Origin: JBCCDY01 sp039030555
Lineage (GTDB): Bacteria > Bacteroidota > Bacteroidia > Cytophagales > Cyclobacteriaceae
DNA: 64,000 bases
Reading direction: 5' to 3'
Assembly: GCA_039030555.1 (NCBI GenBank)
Contig: JBCCDY010000007.1
Location: 1 to 64,000, forward strand
Of the stretch, positions 1-9,201 are shown piece by piece. Below the pieces are notes generated by a model, which was not told the origin of the DNA, ran no database searches, and worked only from the letters and a program-made list of their open reading frames with translations. A program made the position numbers and the translations under genes. Each line of letters opens with the position of its first letter. Positions within the stretch are counted from its first letter, which is position 1.

Positions 1-142
1 CAAACTCTAATTCATAGATATTTTCCTTTTCCCATACGGTAGAGGGCACATCTATATTTTTATCAAATACTCTATTTGGATGGCATGATGCCAGTATTAA
101 GAAAATTAGAATAGTAGAGCTTAATTTTTTGAGGAAAAACAT
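1..142 (-). CDS. gldH: GldH gliding-motility lipoprotein, N-terminal fragment
   Basis: Reading leftwards from an ATG at 142, 47 codons are open to the window edge, so only the N-terminus is present. It has a basic start, a hydrophobic stretch and a lipobox ending LILASC (Cys at about residue 20), followed by HPNRVFDKN and then STVWEKENIYELEF. A lipobox followed by NRVFD and a Trp-containing segment is what I recall of GldH, a lipoprotein needed for gliding and T9SS function in Flavobacterium. It starts 4 bp after the ricT stop, so the two are probably co-transcribed; this ricT-gldH order is common in Bacteroidota. The assignment rests on a short fragment and the neighbour. Confidence 0.75.
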   Translation of the reverse strand, partial: MFFLKKLSSTILIFLILASCHPNRVFDKNIDVPSTVWEKENIYELEF

Positions 143-146
143 CACT

Positions 147-1322
147 TTAATCCCTTTTAGGCGAGTTTGAGCTGCCTTTATTGTTGTTTCTGTTCTTAAA
201 CCTCTTTTTTCTTTTATTAGTCCTTTTGCCGTTATTCCTTGACTTATCCCTGTATTTCTTGTCCATTTTCATGAGGTCTTCATTGATTCCTCCGAGGCTC
301 TCAACTTCAACCTTTTCATCTTCTAACAATGTTGCTGGCTTTTTGCCATTTTTATTAAGTTCGAGGACGGTGAATACTCTTTTAGCAGGAACTGCAATCC
401 AGGAATTTTCCTCTCTATAACCAAACCAAAGGGTTTTTCTGAAAATATCTGTTTTTTGTAGAAAGGCTTCTCCTTTCTCTGTGATTAAAGGCTTATCTAA
501 TTGAGGAATATCTTTTAAAGCCTCCATATAAGTGTCGAGCTCGTAGTTGAGGCAACACTTTAATCTACCACACTGACCAGATAGTTTACTTGGATTCAAC
601 GATAGATTCTGATATCGGGCCGCAGAGGTTGAAACGCTTTTAAAGTCGGATAACCAGGTAGAACAGCATAGCTCTCTTCCACAAGAACCTATACCACCAA
701 GTCGACCTGCCTCCTGCCTTAGACTGATCTGCCTCATTTCTACCCTGATTTTGAACTCGTTAGCAAGCCTTTTAATAAGCTCCCGGAAATCGACTCTATC
801 CTCCGCAGAATAGTAGAAGGTAGCTTTTGAATTATCGCTTTGAAATTCAACATCAGTAAGCTTCATTTTAAGCTTCAATTCCAGTATGATCTCCCGGGTA
901 CGATACATGGTAGGCATCTCCCTTTTCCGAACCTGATCGTATTTTTCCAGGTCCTTTAAAGATGCTTTTCGATAAATTTTCCTGATGTTGTCGTCATTGG
1001 CTATTTTCTTTTTTTTCATTTGGAGCCTAACCAACTCGCCTTGAAGGGAAACATGACCAATATGATGTCCGTTTGGTACGTCAACAACAATCGCTTCACC
1101 GGTAACCAACTCCAGGTTTTCGCTATTTCGATAGAACTCTTTTCTTCCGGACTTAAAGCGAACTTCAACAATCTCAAACTTATCTTTTGAGGGCATATCC
1201 ATGTTCGAGAGCCAGTCGAACACATTTAACCTATTGCATCCACCGGTTTTACACCCACCATTGCTCTTACATCCACCAACCTCTCCATTGTCTTTTACCG
1301 TTCCACACGTACTACAACCCAT
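147..1322 (-). CDS. ricT: PSP1-domain protein RicT (YaaT-like)
   Basis: A 391-residue protein of the PSP1/RicT family. The N-terminal 30 residues are rich in Cys and Gly (CSTCG, GGCK, GGCN). The PSP1 core lies at about 45-290, with the hallmark segments EAGRLGGIGSCGRELCC (about 204-220) and SGQCGRLKCCLNYE (about 250-263). In Bacillus, RicT forms an Fe-S complex with RicA and RicF that affects RNase Y-dependent mRNA maturation; the Bacteroidota role is less clear. The last 40 residues are a Lys/Arg/Asn tail that may bind RNA. It lies 89 bp after purD, and gldH follows after 4 bp. Confidence 0.88.
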   Translation of the reverse strand: MGCSTCGTVKDNGEVGGCKSNGGCKTGGCNRLNVFDWLSNMDMPSKDKFEIVEVRFKSGRKEFYRNSENLELVTGEAIVVDVPNGHHIGHVSLQGELVRLQMKKKKIANDDNIRKIYRKASLKDLEKYDQVRKREMPTMYRTREIILELKLKMKLTDVEFQSDNSKATFYYSAEDRVDFRELIKRLANEFKIRVEMRQISLRQEAGRLGGIGSCGRELCCSTWLSDFKSVSTSAARYQNLSLNPSKLSGQCGRLKCCLNYELDTYMEALKDIPQLDKPLITEKGEAFLQKTDIFRKTLWFGYREENSWIAVPAKRVFTVLELNKNGKKPATLLEDEKVEVESLGGINEDLMKMDKKYRDKSRNNGKRTNKRKKRFKNRNNNKGSSNSPKRD

Positions 1323-1411
1323 AATCCTTATAACTCAAATGAGATCATCTTCATTTTTTCATGAATTCAATATGAAAAATATGATTTTTTTGAATGGAAA
1401 AAAACACCCAA

Positions 1412-2683
1412 TCACTTAAGGTCAAATCCAATATCACTCCGGTATGTCATACCATACCAATCAATTTTTTTTATAGTATGATAAGACTGATTTATCGCTT
1501 CATCAATATTGTTTCCTAAGCCAGTGACAGCTAAAACCCGGCCTCCATTAGTCAAGATGTCTTGATTCTTTTTTATGGTTCCCGCATGAAATACTTTCAC
1601 TGATGAATGATCTTCATTTCTAAAACTGATCATTTTATGCTTCTCATAACTGCCTGGATAACCTTTAGAGACTAAAACGACTGTAGAAGCAGTTTTGTCA
1701 ACAATTTTAATGTCGATTTTGTCGGCTTTTCCATCTGCTGTTTTAACCAATGCATCCAGAAAATCGCCTTCAAGACGTGGTAGCACAACTTGGGTTTCAG
1801 GGTCTCCCATCCTAACATTATATTCGATTACATACGGATTCCCATTCACATTCATCAGCCCAAAGAAGATAAAGCCCTTATAATCTATATTTCTGCTTTT
1901 TAAACCTTGAATGGTGGGAATTATAACTTCTTTCTCAACTTTAGTTAAAAAGTCTCCTTTAGCGAAAGGCACCGGAGAGATTGCTCCCATCCCACCGGTA
2001 TTTGGTCCGGTATCTCCCTCACCGATTCTTTTATAGTCTTTTGCCTCAGGAAGAACGATATAGCTGGTTCCATCGGTGAGTACGAAAACAGAAAGCTCAA
2101 TTCCACGTAAGAATTCTTCTATAACCAGTTTTGAACCTGCCTCTCCAAACTTCTTTTCTGCAAGAATTTCATCCAGGGCTTCGAAAGCTCTTTCTTGCGT
2201 TTCGCAGATGATCACACCTTTTCCTGCTGCTAATCCATCCGCTTTCAAAACAATGGGTAGGCTTGAATTATCCAGGTATTGTCGAGCCTCGCTTATTTGT
2301 TCATCGGAAAACGTTTGATAACCGGCCGTTGGAATGTTGAACTCCTTCATGAATTCCTTAGCATAATCCTTACTTCCTTCTAAAATCGCTCCTTCTGCGG
2401 TAGGTCCTACAACTTTAAGATCTGGATTTTCAACTTTGAAAAAATCTGTAATACCTTTTACTAAAGGTTCTTCAGGCCCAACGACGAGCAGGTCTATCAA
2501 TTTATCTTTCACGAAATCATTAACCTTATCAAAGTCAAGAGGGTCAATATCTACGTTGGTTCCGATTGCTTCCGTTCCAGCGTTACCGGGTACTATAAAA
2601 AGTTGATCACAAGACGGGCTTTGTGCTATTTTCCAGGATAGTGCGTGCTCCCTTCCTCCGGAGCCTATAATCAATACGTTCAT
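1412..2683 (-). CDS. purD: Phosphoribosylamine-glycine ligase
   Basis: GAR synthetase, the second step of de novo purine synthesis, joins glycine to phosphoribosylamine using ATP. The 423 residues match the usual family length. The N-terminus has the diagnostic GSGGREHAL. The ATP-grasp region carries GDTGPNTGGMGA (about 225-236) and RMGDPETQVVLPRL (about 292-305). The ATG at 2683 lies about 24 bp after a promoter-like -7 box. Downstream, a weak AT-only hairpin (1355-1379, arms TTTTTCAT/ATGAAAAA) separates it from ricT; read-through is possible. Confidence 0.96.
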   Translation of the reverse strand: MNVLIIGSGGREHALSWKIAQSPSCDQLFIVPGNAGTEAIGTNVDIDPLDFDKVNDFVKDKLIDLLVVGPEEPLVKGITDFFKVENPDLKVVGPTAEGAILEGSKDYAKEFMKEFNIPTAGYQTFSDEQISEARQYLDNSSLPIVLKADGLAAGKGVIICETQERAFEALDEILAEKKFGEAGSKLVIEEFLRGIELSVFVLTDGTSYIVLPEAKDYKRIGEGDTGPNTGGMGAISPVPFAKGDFLTKVEKEVIIPTIQGLKSRNIDYKGFIFFGLMNVNGNPYVIEYNVRMGDPETQVVLPRLEGDFLDALVKTADGKADKIDIKIVDKTASTVVLVSKGYPGSYEKHKMISFRNEDHSSVKVFHAGTIKKNQDILTNGGRVLAVTGLGNNIDEAINQSYHTIKKIDWYGMTYRSDIGFDLK

Positions 2684-2706
2684 GGTTTATGATGATTTAT
2701 AAAGAT

Positions 2707-2735
2707 CAAAGTTATAGGCAATTAACAATTAACAA
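2707..2735 (-). promoter_or_regulatory. Promoter of purD
   Basis: On the minus strand, TAACTTTG (2714-2707) matches the Bacteroidota -7 consensus TAnnTTTG. A TTG (2735-2733) sits 18 bp upstream as a possible -33 element. Transcription would start near 2700, about 17 nt before the purD ATG. A short AT-rich direct repeat (AATTAACAATTAACA) overlaps the spacer. Confidence 0.5.
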
Positions 2736-2846
2736 TGAGTAATGAGGAAATAGTAGCGATGAGGACTAAGTAAGTCTAATCAAAGAACTATGCATTGATT
2801 AAAAAAGAGTGGACACAAATTGATTTGAATTATCTATAGAGTTGCT

Positions 2847-2879
2847 AGACATCCGATGTTTTATAAACATCGGATGTCT
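2847..2879 (-). terminator. Hairpin downstream of recQ
   Basis: A perfect 15-bp inverted repeat: AGACATCCGATGTTT (2847-2861), TAT loop, AAACATCGGATGTCT (2865-2879). It begins 20 nt after the recQ stop. Neither side has a clear T-tract, so it may be a 3' stabilising or processing structure or a protein site rather than a classical terminator. Confidence 0.6.
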
Positions 2880-2898
2880 TAGTGCTTCAATCCAATAA

Positions 2899-5115
2899 TT
2901 AGTTAGCGTACTCGGAAATGAACATAATCCTCATGAGCCTCAATTCTTCCTCAGAGTATTCATCACCTAATTCATCCATGGCTTCTCCCATGGAATCGGA
3001 GTCAGCTTCCATAAAATAGTCATGGATTTCGTCTTGCCGATCATCATCCATGATTTGATCGATGTAATATTGGAGATTGAGTTTTGTTCCAGAGTAACAA
3101 ATGGGTTCGAGTTCCTGAATTAAGTCAGAAAGCTTCATATCGTGGGATTCAGCAATTTCATCAAGATCTACCTGTCTGTCAATCTGTTGAATAATGGATA
3201 TTTTAAGTCTGGATTTATTCACCGATGACTTTACTACCACATCCGTAGCCGTAGTAATGTCATTATCGTAAACGTATTTTTCAATAAGGTCTAAAAAAGG
3301 CTGACCATATTTTGTCACTTTTCCCATTCCAACCCCATTGACTTTTGCCAACTCGTCTTTGGTGGTAGGATAGGTGGTTGCCATTTCTTCTAGGGAAGGA
3401 TCTTGAAAAATGACGTAGGGTGGAAGGTTCTTCTTTTTTGCTAGTGATTTACGAGTTGCTTTTAATAATTCAAATAGATTTTCATCATAAGATTTACCCC
3501 CTCGAAAGCTCGTTTGGCTACCAATGCCTTCCTCTTCCTCTGACTCTCTGACCTGGGAATAATCATGGTCTTTAGTTAGGGTGATCTGCTGAGGTTGTTT
3601 CAGAAACTTCACCCCTCGATCTGATAGCTTTAAAACACCAATATTTTCGACATCTTTAACGAGATATTCAAACAAAAGGGATTGACGAATTACCGACTTC
3701 CAATATTCTTCACTTTCCTCTTTACCTTTCTTAAAAACTTCTAATTTATCGTGCTCATAGCTTTTTACGTGTTGTGAAGAAACTCCACGGATCACATTTG
3801 CCAAATGGTTGAGTGTGAATCGTTCATTGGTTTGCTGGACGGTCTGTAAGGCAAGTAAAACAGCATCTTTGCCTTCAAATTGTTCTCTGGGTTTAGTGCA
3901 ATTATCACACTTCCCACAATTATCTTCTTTGAATTCTTCTCCGAAATAGTGTAAAAGCTGTTTTCTTCGGCATACAGTAGATTCCGCGTAAAAAGACATT
4001 TCCTGCAAAAGCAAACGGGCGTTTTCCCGTTCCGTAACAGGTTTGTCTTTATTGAATTTTTCAAGCTTTGTGAGGTCATTGTGACTGTAGAACATCATAC
4101 AATCCCCTCTGAGTCCATCTCTTCCTGCTCTACCGGTCTCTTGATAATAACCTTCTAATGATTTTGGAACGTCGAAGTGTACTACAAACCTGACATCGGG
4201 CTTGTCGATTCCCATTCCGAATGCTATGGTAGCAACAATAATGTCTATATCTTCATTCAAGAAGTCATCTTGATTCTTTTCTCTAACTGCTGTGTCCAGT
4301 CCGGCATGGTAAGGAGCTGCTTTGAAACCATTTACTTTCAGGAATTCAGCGATCTCCTGTACTTTTTTCCGGCTAAGGCAATAGATGATTCCAGCGCTTC
4401 CCTTTCGCTCACTTAAAAATTGGATCAATTGCTTTTTAGCATGGATTTTTGGGCGGACTTCATAAAATAGATTTTCCCTGTTAAAAGAAGAGATGTATAC
4501 ATCCGCATCTTCCATATTTAGGTTTTTCCTAATGTCTTGCCGGACTTTGGGAGTGGCTGTCGCAGTTAGGGCAATAATTGAAATGTCTCCTATTTGAGCT
4601 ATAATTTCCCTTATCCTTCTGTATTCAGGCCTGAAATCATGCCCCCATTCAGATATACAATGAGCTTCATCGATAGCTACCAGAGAAATATCCGACCTCC
4701 TCAGAAAGTTAACGTAATCCTCCTTCGATAAAGATTCAGGAGCTATATAGAGTAGTTTGATCTTACCCTCTAATACTTCCTTTTTGACTCTATTGGCTTC
4801 CGTTTTGGTTAGGGTAGAATTGAGGACTTTTGCATTAACGCCAAGTGCATTCAACTGATCTACCTGATTTTTCATCAGTGCAATCAAAGGAGAAATCACA
4901 ATGGCTGTGCCTTTGGTCATTACAGCTGGAAGCTGGTAACACAAGGATTTCCCAGCACCGGTAGGCATGATCACAAAAGTGTTGTTACCATCTAATAAGT
5001 TGTTGATTATCTCTTCTTGGTTTCCACGGAATGTCCCATATCCAAATACCTCCTTAAGTTTTTCTTTAAGGCCTTGATCAATGGTTTCCGTAGTTTCAGT
5101 GAATTGTGCTTCCAA
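2899..5115 (-). CDS. recQ: ATP-dependent DNA helicase RecQ
   Basis: A 3'-5' DNA helicase for recombination and fork repair, 738 residues. Visible are the RecQ Q/motif 0 region (FGYGTFRGNQ, 24-33), Walker A MPTGAGKS (50-57), the DEAH box with IDEAHCISEWGHDF, and motif VI QETGRAGRDG. A zinc-binding RQC region contains CGKCDNC. An HRDC-type segment lies near 535-610, then an acidic extension with a predicted helix-turn-helix, as in many Bacteroidota RecQ proteins. The start is TTG at 5115; no in-frame ATG is available nearby. It is divergent from kdsD, the two start codons being 50 bp apart. Confidence 0.95.
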   Translation of the reverse strand: MEAQFTETTETIDQGLKEKLKEVFGYGTFRGNQEEIINNLLDGNNTFVIMPTGAGKSLCYQLPAVMTKGTAIVISPLIALMKNQVDQLNALGVNAKVLNSTLTKTEANRVKKEVLEGKIKLLYIAPESLSKEDYVNFLRRSDISLVAIDEAHCISEWGHDFRPEYRRIREIIAQIGDISIIALTATATPKVRQDIRKNLNMEDADVYISSFNRENLFYEVRPKIHAKKQLIQFLSERKGSAGIIYCLSRKKVQEIAEFLKVNGFKAAPYHAGLDTAVREKNQDDFLNEDIDIIVATIAFGMGIDKPDVRFVVHFDVPKSLEGYYQETGRAGRDGLRGDCMMFYSHNDLTKLEKFNKDKPVTERENARLLLQEMSFYAESTVCRRKQLLHYFGEEFKEDNCGKCDNCTKPREQFEGKDAVLLALQTVQQTNERFTLNHLANVIRGVSSQHVKSYEHDKLEVFKKGKEESEEYWKSVIRQSLLFEYLVKDVENIGVLKLSDRGVKFLKQPQQITLTKDHDYSQVRESEEEEGIGSQTSFRGGKSYDENLFELLKATRKSLAKKKNLPPYVIFQDPSLEEMATTYPTTKDELAKVNGVGMGKVTKYGQPFLDLIEKYVYDNDITTATDVVVKSSVNKSRLKISIIQQIDRQVDLDEIAESHDMKLSDLIQELEPICYSGTKLNLQYYIDQIMDDDRQDEIHDYFMEADSDSMGEAMDELGDEYSEEELRLMRIMFISEYAN

Positions 5116-5130
5116 GTTTGCTTTAATCTG

Positions 5131-5138
5131 TATCTTTG
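5131..5138 (+). promoter_or_regulatory. -7 promoter box upstream of kdsD
   Basis: TATCTTTG exactly matches TAnnTTTG and would place the start site near 5145, about 20 nt before the kdsD TTG codon. The nearest TTG that could serve as -33 (5104-5106) is 24 bp away, a little too far. Confidence 0.45.
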
Positions 5139-5165
5139 GCGCTCCGAAACTAATGTCCCGTTGAA

Positions 5166-6134
5166 TTGAATATACATAAAAATATCAAGAAAATTGGAAG
5201 CGAAGTTCTGTTAAATGAGGCAGAAGCGTTAAAAAAAATTGCAGGCCTACTGGACGACAATTTTGAAAACTGCGTCAAAGAAATATTAAATCTTAAAGGA
5301 CGGGTAATCATAAGTGGAATTGGTAAAAGCGCAATTATTGCCAATAAGATTGTCGCAACCCTTAATTCTACCGGCACACCCTCCATCTTTATGCATGCTG
5401 CTGATGCTATTCATGGAGACCTAGGAATGGTGCAGGACGATGATCTTGTAATCTGCATTTCTAAAAGCGGGAATACCCCTGAGATTAAGGTATTAGTGCC
5501 ACTCGTAAAAAGGACTGGAGTAAAACTAGCAGCGCTTGTTAGTAATACGAAATCCTACCTTGCTGAAAATGCAGATTTCGTACTTGATGCTACTATTGAA
5601 TCGGAGGCTTGTATCAACAACTTAGCGCCCACAACCAGTACAACGGCACATTTGGCTATGGGTGACGCTTTAGCAGTAGCTCTACAAGAAGTCAGAGGCT
5701 TTGGGAGTGAAGATTTTGCTAAATATCACCCGGGAGGGGCACTTGGAAAAAGGCTTTATTTAAAAGTAGATGAAATAGTGTCGCTCAATGAAAAACCAAA
5801 AGTTCAAGAGGATACGGACTTTCGAGAAGTGATACTTGAAATATCTACTAAAAGGTTGGGTGCAACGGCTGTTGTTGATAAAGAGGGGAAGCTCAAAGGT
5901 ATTATTACCGATGGTGATATTAGAAGAACGCTTGAAAAACATAATGATACTTCACAAGTGAAAGCTTCCGACATCATGGGAGCTAACCCTAAAACACTAG
6001 AGATTGGTAGCTATGCAACTGAAGCTTTATCTGCGCTTCAGGAAAATGATATTACCCAACTTATCATTGTAGAAGGAGACAAGCCTAGGGGTTTCGTTCA
6101 TTTACATGACTTGCTCAAAGAAGGAATCATTTAA
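5166..6134 (+). CDS. kdsD: D-arabinose-5-phosphate isomerase (KdsD/KpsF), SIS + 2 CBS
   Basis: Interconverts ribulose-5-phosphate and arabinose-5-phosphate, the first step toward Kdo. The 322 residues comprise an SIS domain (about 30-190, with GIGKSAIIANK and HPGGALGKRL) and two CBS domains (about 205-320). Length and order match the KdsD/KpsF/GutQ family. The start is TTG at 5166; an ATG at 5153 is in another frame and soon stops. The manC gene follows after 20 bp, and the Kdo transferase gene waaA is also in this window, supporting a housekeeping lipid A-Kdo role. Confidence 0.93.
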   Translation: MNIHKNIKKIGSEVLLNEAEALKKIAGLLDDNFENCVKEILNLKGRVIISGIGKSAIIANKIVATLNSTGTPSIFMHAADAIHGDLGMVQDDDLVICISKSGNTPEIKVLVPLVKRTGVKLAALVSNTKSYLAENADFVLDATIESEACINNLAPTTSTTAHLAMGDALAVALQEVRGFGSEDFAKYHPGGALGKRLYLKVDEIVSLNEKPKVQEDTDFREVILEISTKRLGATAVVDKEGKLKGIITDGDIRRTLEKHNDTSQVKASDIMGANPKTLEIGSYATEALSALQENDITQLIIVEGDKPRGFVHLHDLLKEGII

Positions 6135-6154
6135 AAAAGGACTTGATTAAGAAT

Positions 6155-7237
6155 ATGAATAAGAAAGATAATCTATTTGTTGTAGTGATGGCTGGCGGAA
6201 GCGGGACGAGGTTTTGGCCTTACAGCCGTAGTGCAAAACCGAAGCAATTTCTAGATATTTTAGGGACTGGAAAATCTTTGTTGAGAATGACGGTAGATCG
6301 ATTTGAGCAAATTTGTCCACTTGAGAATATCTTCATCGTCACGAACAAGGATTACTCCCAACTTACTGAAGAGCATTTGCCTCACCTTCCAAAAGAAAAT
6401 ATCCTTTTAGAGCCTTATCGAAAAAATACAGCACCTTGTATTGCCTACGCCTCACATAAGATTAAAGCTATAAATTCGGATTCTGTAATGGTGGTTACAC
6501 CGGCAGACCATGCCATTTTCAATGAAAAAGAATTCTTTAATACGATTGAAATAGCCCTCGATTCTACAGCTGGAGAAGAGAAATTGTTGACTTTAGGGAT
6601 TAAGCCCACGCGTCCAGAAACAGGATATGGTTATATTCAATATCTATCGAATCCTGGTCAATCAGTAAAAAAAGTGAAGACTTTCACAGAAAAGCCTAAT
6701 ATGGAATTGGCTGAGAAATTCGTTGAAAGTGGGGATTACTTATGGAATTCAGGAATGTTCATTTGGTCAACGGAAGCCATTTGTCACGCACTTTCAAAGT
6801 ATCTTTCGGAAATAAATGAGGTTTTTGAGCAGGGTAATGATAAGTACAACACCCTGGAAGAGGCTGAGTTTCTTGAAAAGGCTTATAGTTTGTGTGGAAA
6901 CATTTCCATTGACTATGGGCTCATGGAAAAAGCAGAAAATGTACACGTTGTGCTTGGTGATTTTGGATGGTCAGATCTTGGTTCATGGGAATCGATTTAT
7001 GACCAGTTTGAGAAGGATAAGCACGGTAATCTAGGAGCTGATAACAGCCTTCTAATCAATTCTGAAAATTGTCTGATTCAAAAATCAGGAGATCGCTTAA
7101 TTGTTGTAGAGGGGCAAGAAAACTTGGTTGTACTGGACTATGATGATGTCTTAGTCATCACTTCAAGGGGTGAAGGTCAGAAAATCAAAGATATTATGGG
7201 TGAGGTTAAATCCAGCAAAGGGAGCGAATACCTTTAA
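6155..7237 (+). CDS. manC: Mannose-1-phosphate guanylyltransferase
   Basis: Makes GDP-mannose from GTP and mannose-1-phosphate for glycan synthesis. The protein has the nucleotidyltransferase signature MAGGSGTRFWPYSR near the N-terminus, VTPADHAI (metal-binding Asp region), FTEKPN and LWNSGMFIW. At about 360 residues it is the short ManC form without the fused phosphomannose isomerase cupin. I chose ATG 6155 over a TTG at 6143 because an AAAGGA (6136-6141) is too close to the TTG. It follows kdsD by 20 bp and is probably co-transcribed. It converges on rlmB with no clear terminator. Confidence 0.93.
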   Translation: MNKKDNLFVVVMAGGSGTRFWPYSRSAKPKQFLDILGTGKSLLRMTVDRFEQICPLENIFIVTNKDYSQLTEEHLPHLPKENILLEPYRKNTAPCIAYASHKIKAINSDSVMVVTPADHAIFNEKEFFNTIEIALDSTAGEEKLLTLGIKPTRPETGYGYIQYLSNPGQSVKKVKTFTEKPNMELAEKFVESGDYLWNSGMFIWSTEAICHALSKYLSEINEVFEQGNDKYNTLEEAEFLEKAYSLCGNISIDYGLMEKAENVHVVLGDFGWSDLGSWESIYDQFEKDKHGNLGADNSLLINSENCLIQKSGDRLIVVEGQENLVVLDYDDVLVITSRGEGQKIKDIMGEVKSSKGSEYL

Positions 7238-7256
7238 ACTGGATTTATAAAGCCTG

Positions 7257-8000
7257 TTATTTCTGAAGAGAGCGTTGTCGAACGACCTCAAACATAGAAA
7301 TTCCTGCGGCTACGGAAACATTCAAAGAACTTATTTTTCCTAATTGAGGAATTGCAATTAAGGAATGGCACGCTTTAAGTATTTCCGTGCTGATGCCATT
7401 CTCTTCAGAACCCATTACCAACCCTATAGGCCCATTTAATTCTGAGCCATAAATACTTTCAGAAGCCTTCTCGGTACACCCGACGATATTGAGCCCGCTT
7501 TCTTTTAGAAAATGCAATTCCGACTTCAGGTTTTCGGTACGGCAAACGGCTATATGATTTAATGCTCCTGCAGAAGTTTTAACTGCATCGGAGTTGATTT
7601 GTGCACTTTCTTTTGTTGGAATTAGAATAGCATCTGCTCCAGCGCACTCAGCTGTTCTGGCAATGGCTCCAAAATTCCTTACATCTGTAATACGATCAAG
7701 AATTAGTATGAAAGGCTCTTTACCTTTCTCAAAGACGCTACTTAACACATTATCTAGCGATGCATAATTGATAGCTGAAGTAAATGCAATGACTCCCTGA
7801 TGATTTTTTCTGGTAATCCGATTTAGTTTCTCCTTCGGTACTTTTAAAGTTGGAATACGAAGGCTTCTGCTTAAATGGAAAAGTTCTTTTACCTGATCGT
7901 TGGAAATATCTTTTTGAACGAATACTTTTTCAATCTCTCTACCCGAATTGATGGTTTCGATTACGGCTCTTGTTCCAAAAATAACTTCATCTCTTTTCAT
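7257..8000 (-). CDS. rlmB: 23S rRNA 2'-O-methyltransferase RlmB (SpoU family)
   Basis: A SPOUT-class methyltransferase that methylates a 23S rRNA guanosine ribose in the E. coli homologue. The 247 residues have an N-terminal substrate-binding domain (FGTRAVIETI near residue 9) and the three SpoU motifs: RNFGAIARTAECAGA, VMGSEENGIS and the knot segment SSLNVSVAAGISMFE. Last gene of a likely helicase-GWxTD-rlmB unit (29 bp after the preceding gene). Confidence 0.93.
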   Translation of the reverse strand: MKRDEVIFGTRAVIETINSGREIEKVFVQKDISNDQVKELFHLSRSLRIPTLKVPKEKLNRITRKNHQGVIAFTSAINYASLDNVLSSVFEKGKEPFILILDRITDVRNFGAIARTAECAGADAILIPTKESAQINSDAVKTSAGALNHIAVCRTENLKSELHFLKESGLNIVGCTEKASESIYGSELNGPIGLVMGSEENGISTEILKACHSLIAIPQLGKISSLNVSVAAGISMFEVVRQRSLQK

Positions 8001-8028
8001 AATGTCTTTTAACGATTCAGATCAAATA

Positions 8029-9195
8029 CTACCTGATCCTCCCTTCCCTCCACAAGGAGACTAAACGAAACCAGGTTTCGGAAAATGACTTTTTCCTTTC
8101 GAGTACATAATGGTTTTTTGAAAAAATACTTTCAATTCTTTTAAAGGTGAATTTTGTAGATCGCTGTCCGGGCAGTTTAAAGTACGTCCAGGTAACTTGG
8201 TTTTTCGATTTATTAATTACATCCGGATTACCGAAAATGATGAAAATCATACCCATATCGGTCTTCCAACCCTCCTTATATGTGGTAAAAAAAAGATTGG
8301 CTATTTTAACCCTGAAGAAGTAATTCCTTATAAGCTCTTTAGCTGCATTTTTTGTAGGGGCCAGCTTAAGAACCAATGCATCGAAGTCTGTTTTAGGATT
8401 TTCAGACTCTATCAGTTTCGAATACTCATCCCCTTTTAGTAAATATCTAAACGATTCAATAAGATCATTAATAGAGCGTAGTTCAGGAAAGGTGTTTTTT
8501 TTACTTAAGACCGAAGTTGCGACTAAGGAATTGGTATCCTTTTGAAATAAGTACAAGCCTTTATCACTGAGTGAAAAGGATTGTTCAGAATTGTATTTTA
8601 TGACTTTATCTACATTGATGGCTTCCTCAGGTAAAAAATCGGTAACCATTGGAGGTTTCGCATGACCGAATGCTTTTGAATAGTAAAAGGCATAGAGACT
8701 TTCATCTTGTTTAGAATCCAGAAATCTTAATTGCTGATCCGGATTTGTGTATCCATGAAAAAGAGGCGTCATGGAAGGCTCCTTTAGAATAGCAAAATCC
8801 GGATACTTTAGATCTTCTTTCGCAGGAAGGTGGATTTCCTGCTCTAAAAGTGTTTTTGCCAATTTATCAGTGACGAACAGCCTTATGGAATTTCCTTTGA
8901 CTTCGTTTTTATTCTTTTCAAACTCGAAAATGAATTCGTTTTCTATTTGAGTTTGAAGAACAGTATCATTCATGAACGAATAACTTCTGTCGTTATCCAC
9001 AAATAGAGTAAGTTCTTTAGGCGAATATTGAGATGAAAGACTGACCTTTAAATAAACTTTATAATAATCACCTTGATCGATTATATGATGGAAACCGATT
9101 AAATCAAAGTTATTTAGTGGATTCTGGGCTGCTGTTTTTTTTACTCCAAATACAGCAAGCAAGCCAAAAATCAAAAAATATGTTTTTATACGCAT
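8029..9195 (-). CDS. Exported GWxTD-domain protein
   Basis: A 388-residue protein of unknown function. It starts with a signal peptide (YFLIFGLLAVFGVKKTAAQ), so it is probably periplasmic or surface exposed. The C-terminal third contains EGWKTDMGMIFIIFGNPD, the signature of the GWxTD domain found in Bacteroidota and Acidobacteriota exported proteins. The N-terminal part looks beta-rich. It lies 6 bp after the helicase gene and 29 bp before rlmB; no functional link is evident. Confidence 0.82.
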   Translation of the reverse strand: MRIKTYFLIFGLLAVFGVKKTAAQNPLNNFDLIGFHHIIDQGDYYKVYLKVSLSSQYSPKELTLFVDNDRSYSFMNDTVLQTQIENEFIFEFEKNKNEVKGNSIRLFVTDKLAKTLLEQEIHLPAKEDLKYPDFAILKEPSMTPLFHGYTNPDQQLRFLDSKQDESLYAFYYSKAFGHAKPPMVTDFLPEEAINVDKVIKYNSEQSFSLSDKGLYLFQKDTNSLVATSVLSKKNTFPELRSINDLIESFRYLLKGDEYSKLIESENPKTDFDALVLKLAPTKNAAKELIRNYFFRVKIANLFFTTYKEGWKTDMGMIFIIFGNPDVINKSKNQVTWTYFKLPGQRSTKFTFKRIESIFSKNHYVLERKKSFSETWFRLVSLWREGRIR

Positions 9196-9201
9196 TTCTC
9201 T

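Noticed and set aside
2719..2747. Short AATTAACA direct repeats as a CRISPR or element
   Set aside because: Only two overlapping AT-rich units; simple-sequence repeat with no spacers or terminal structure.
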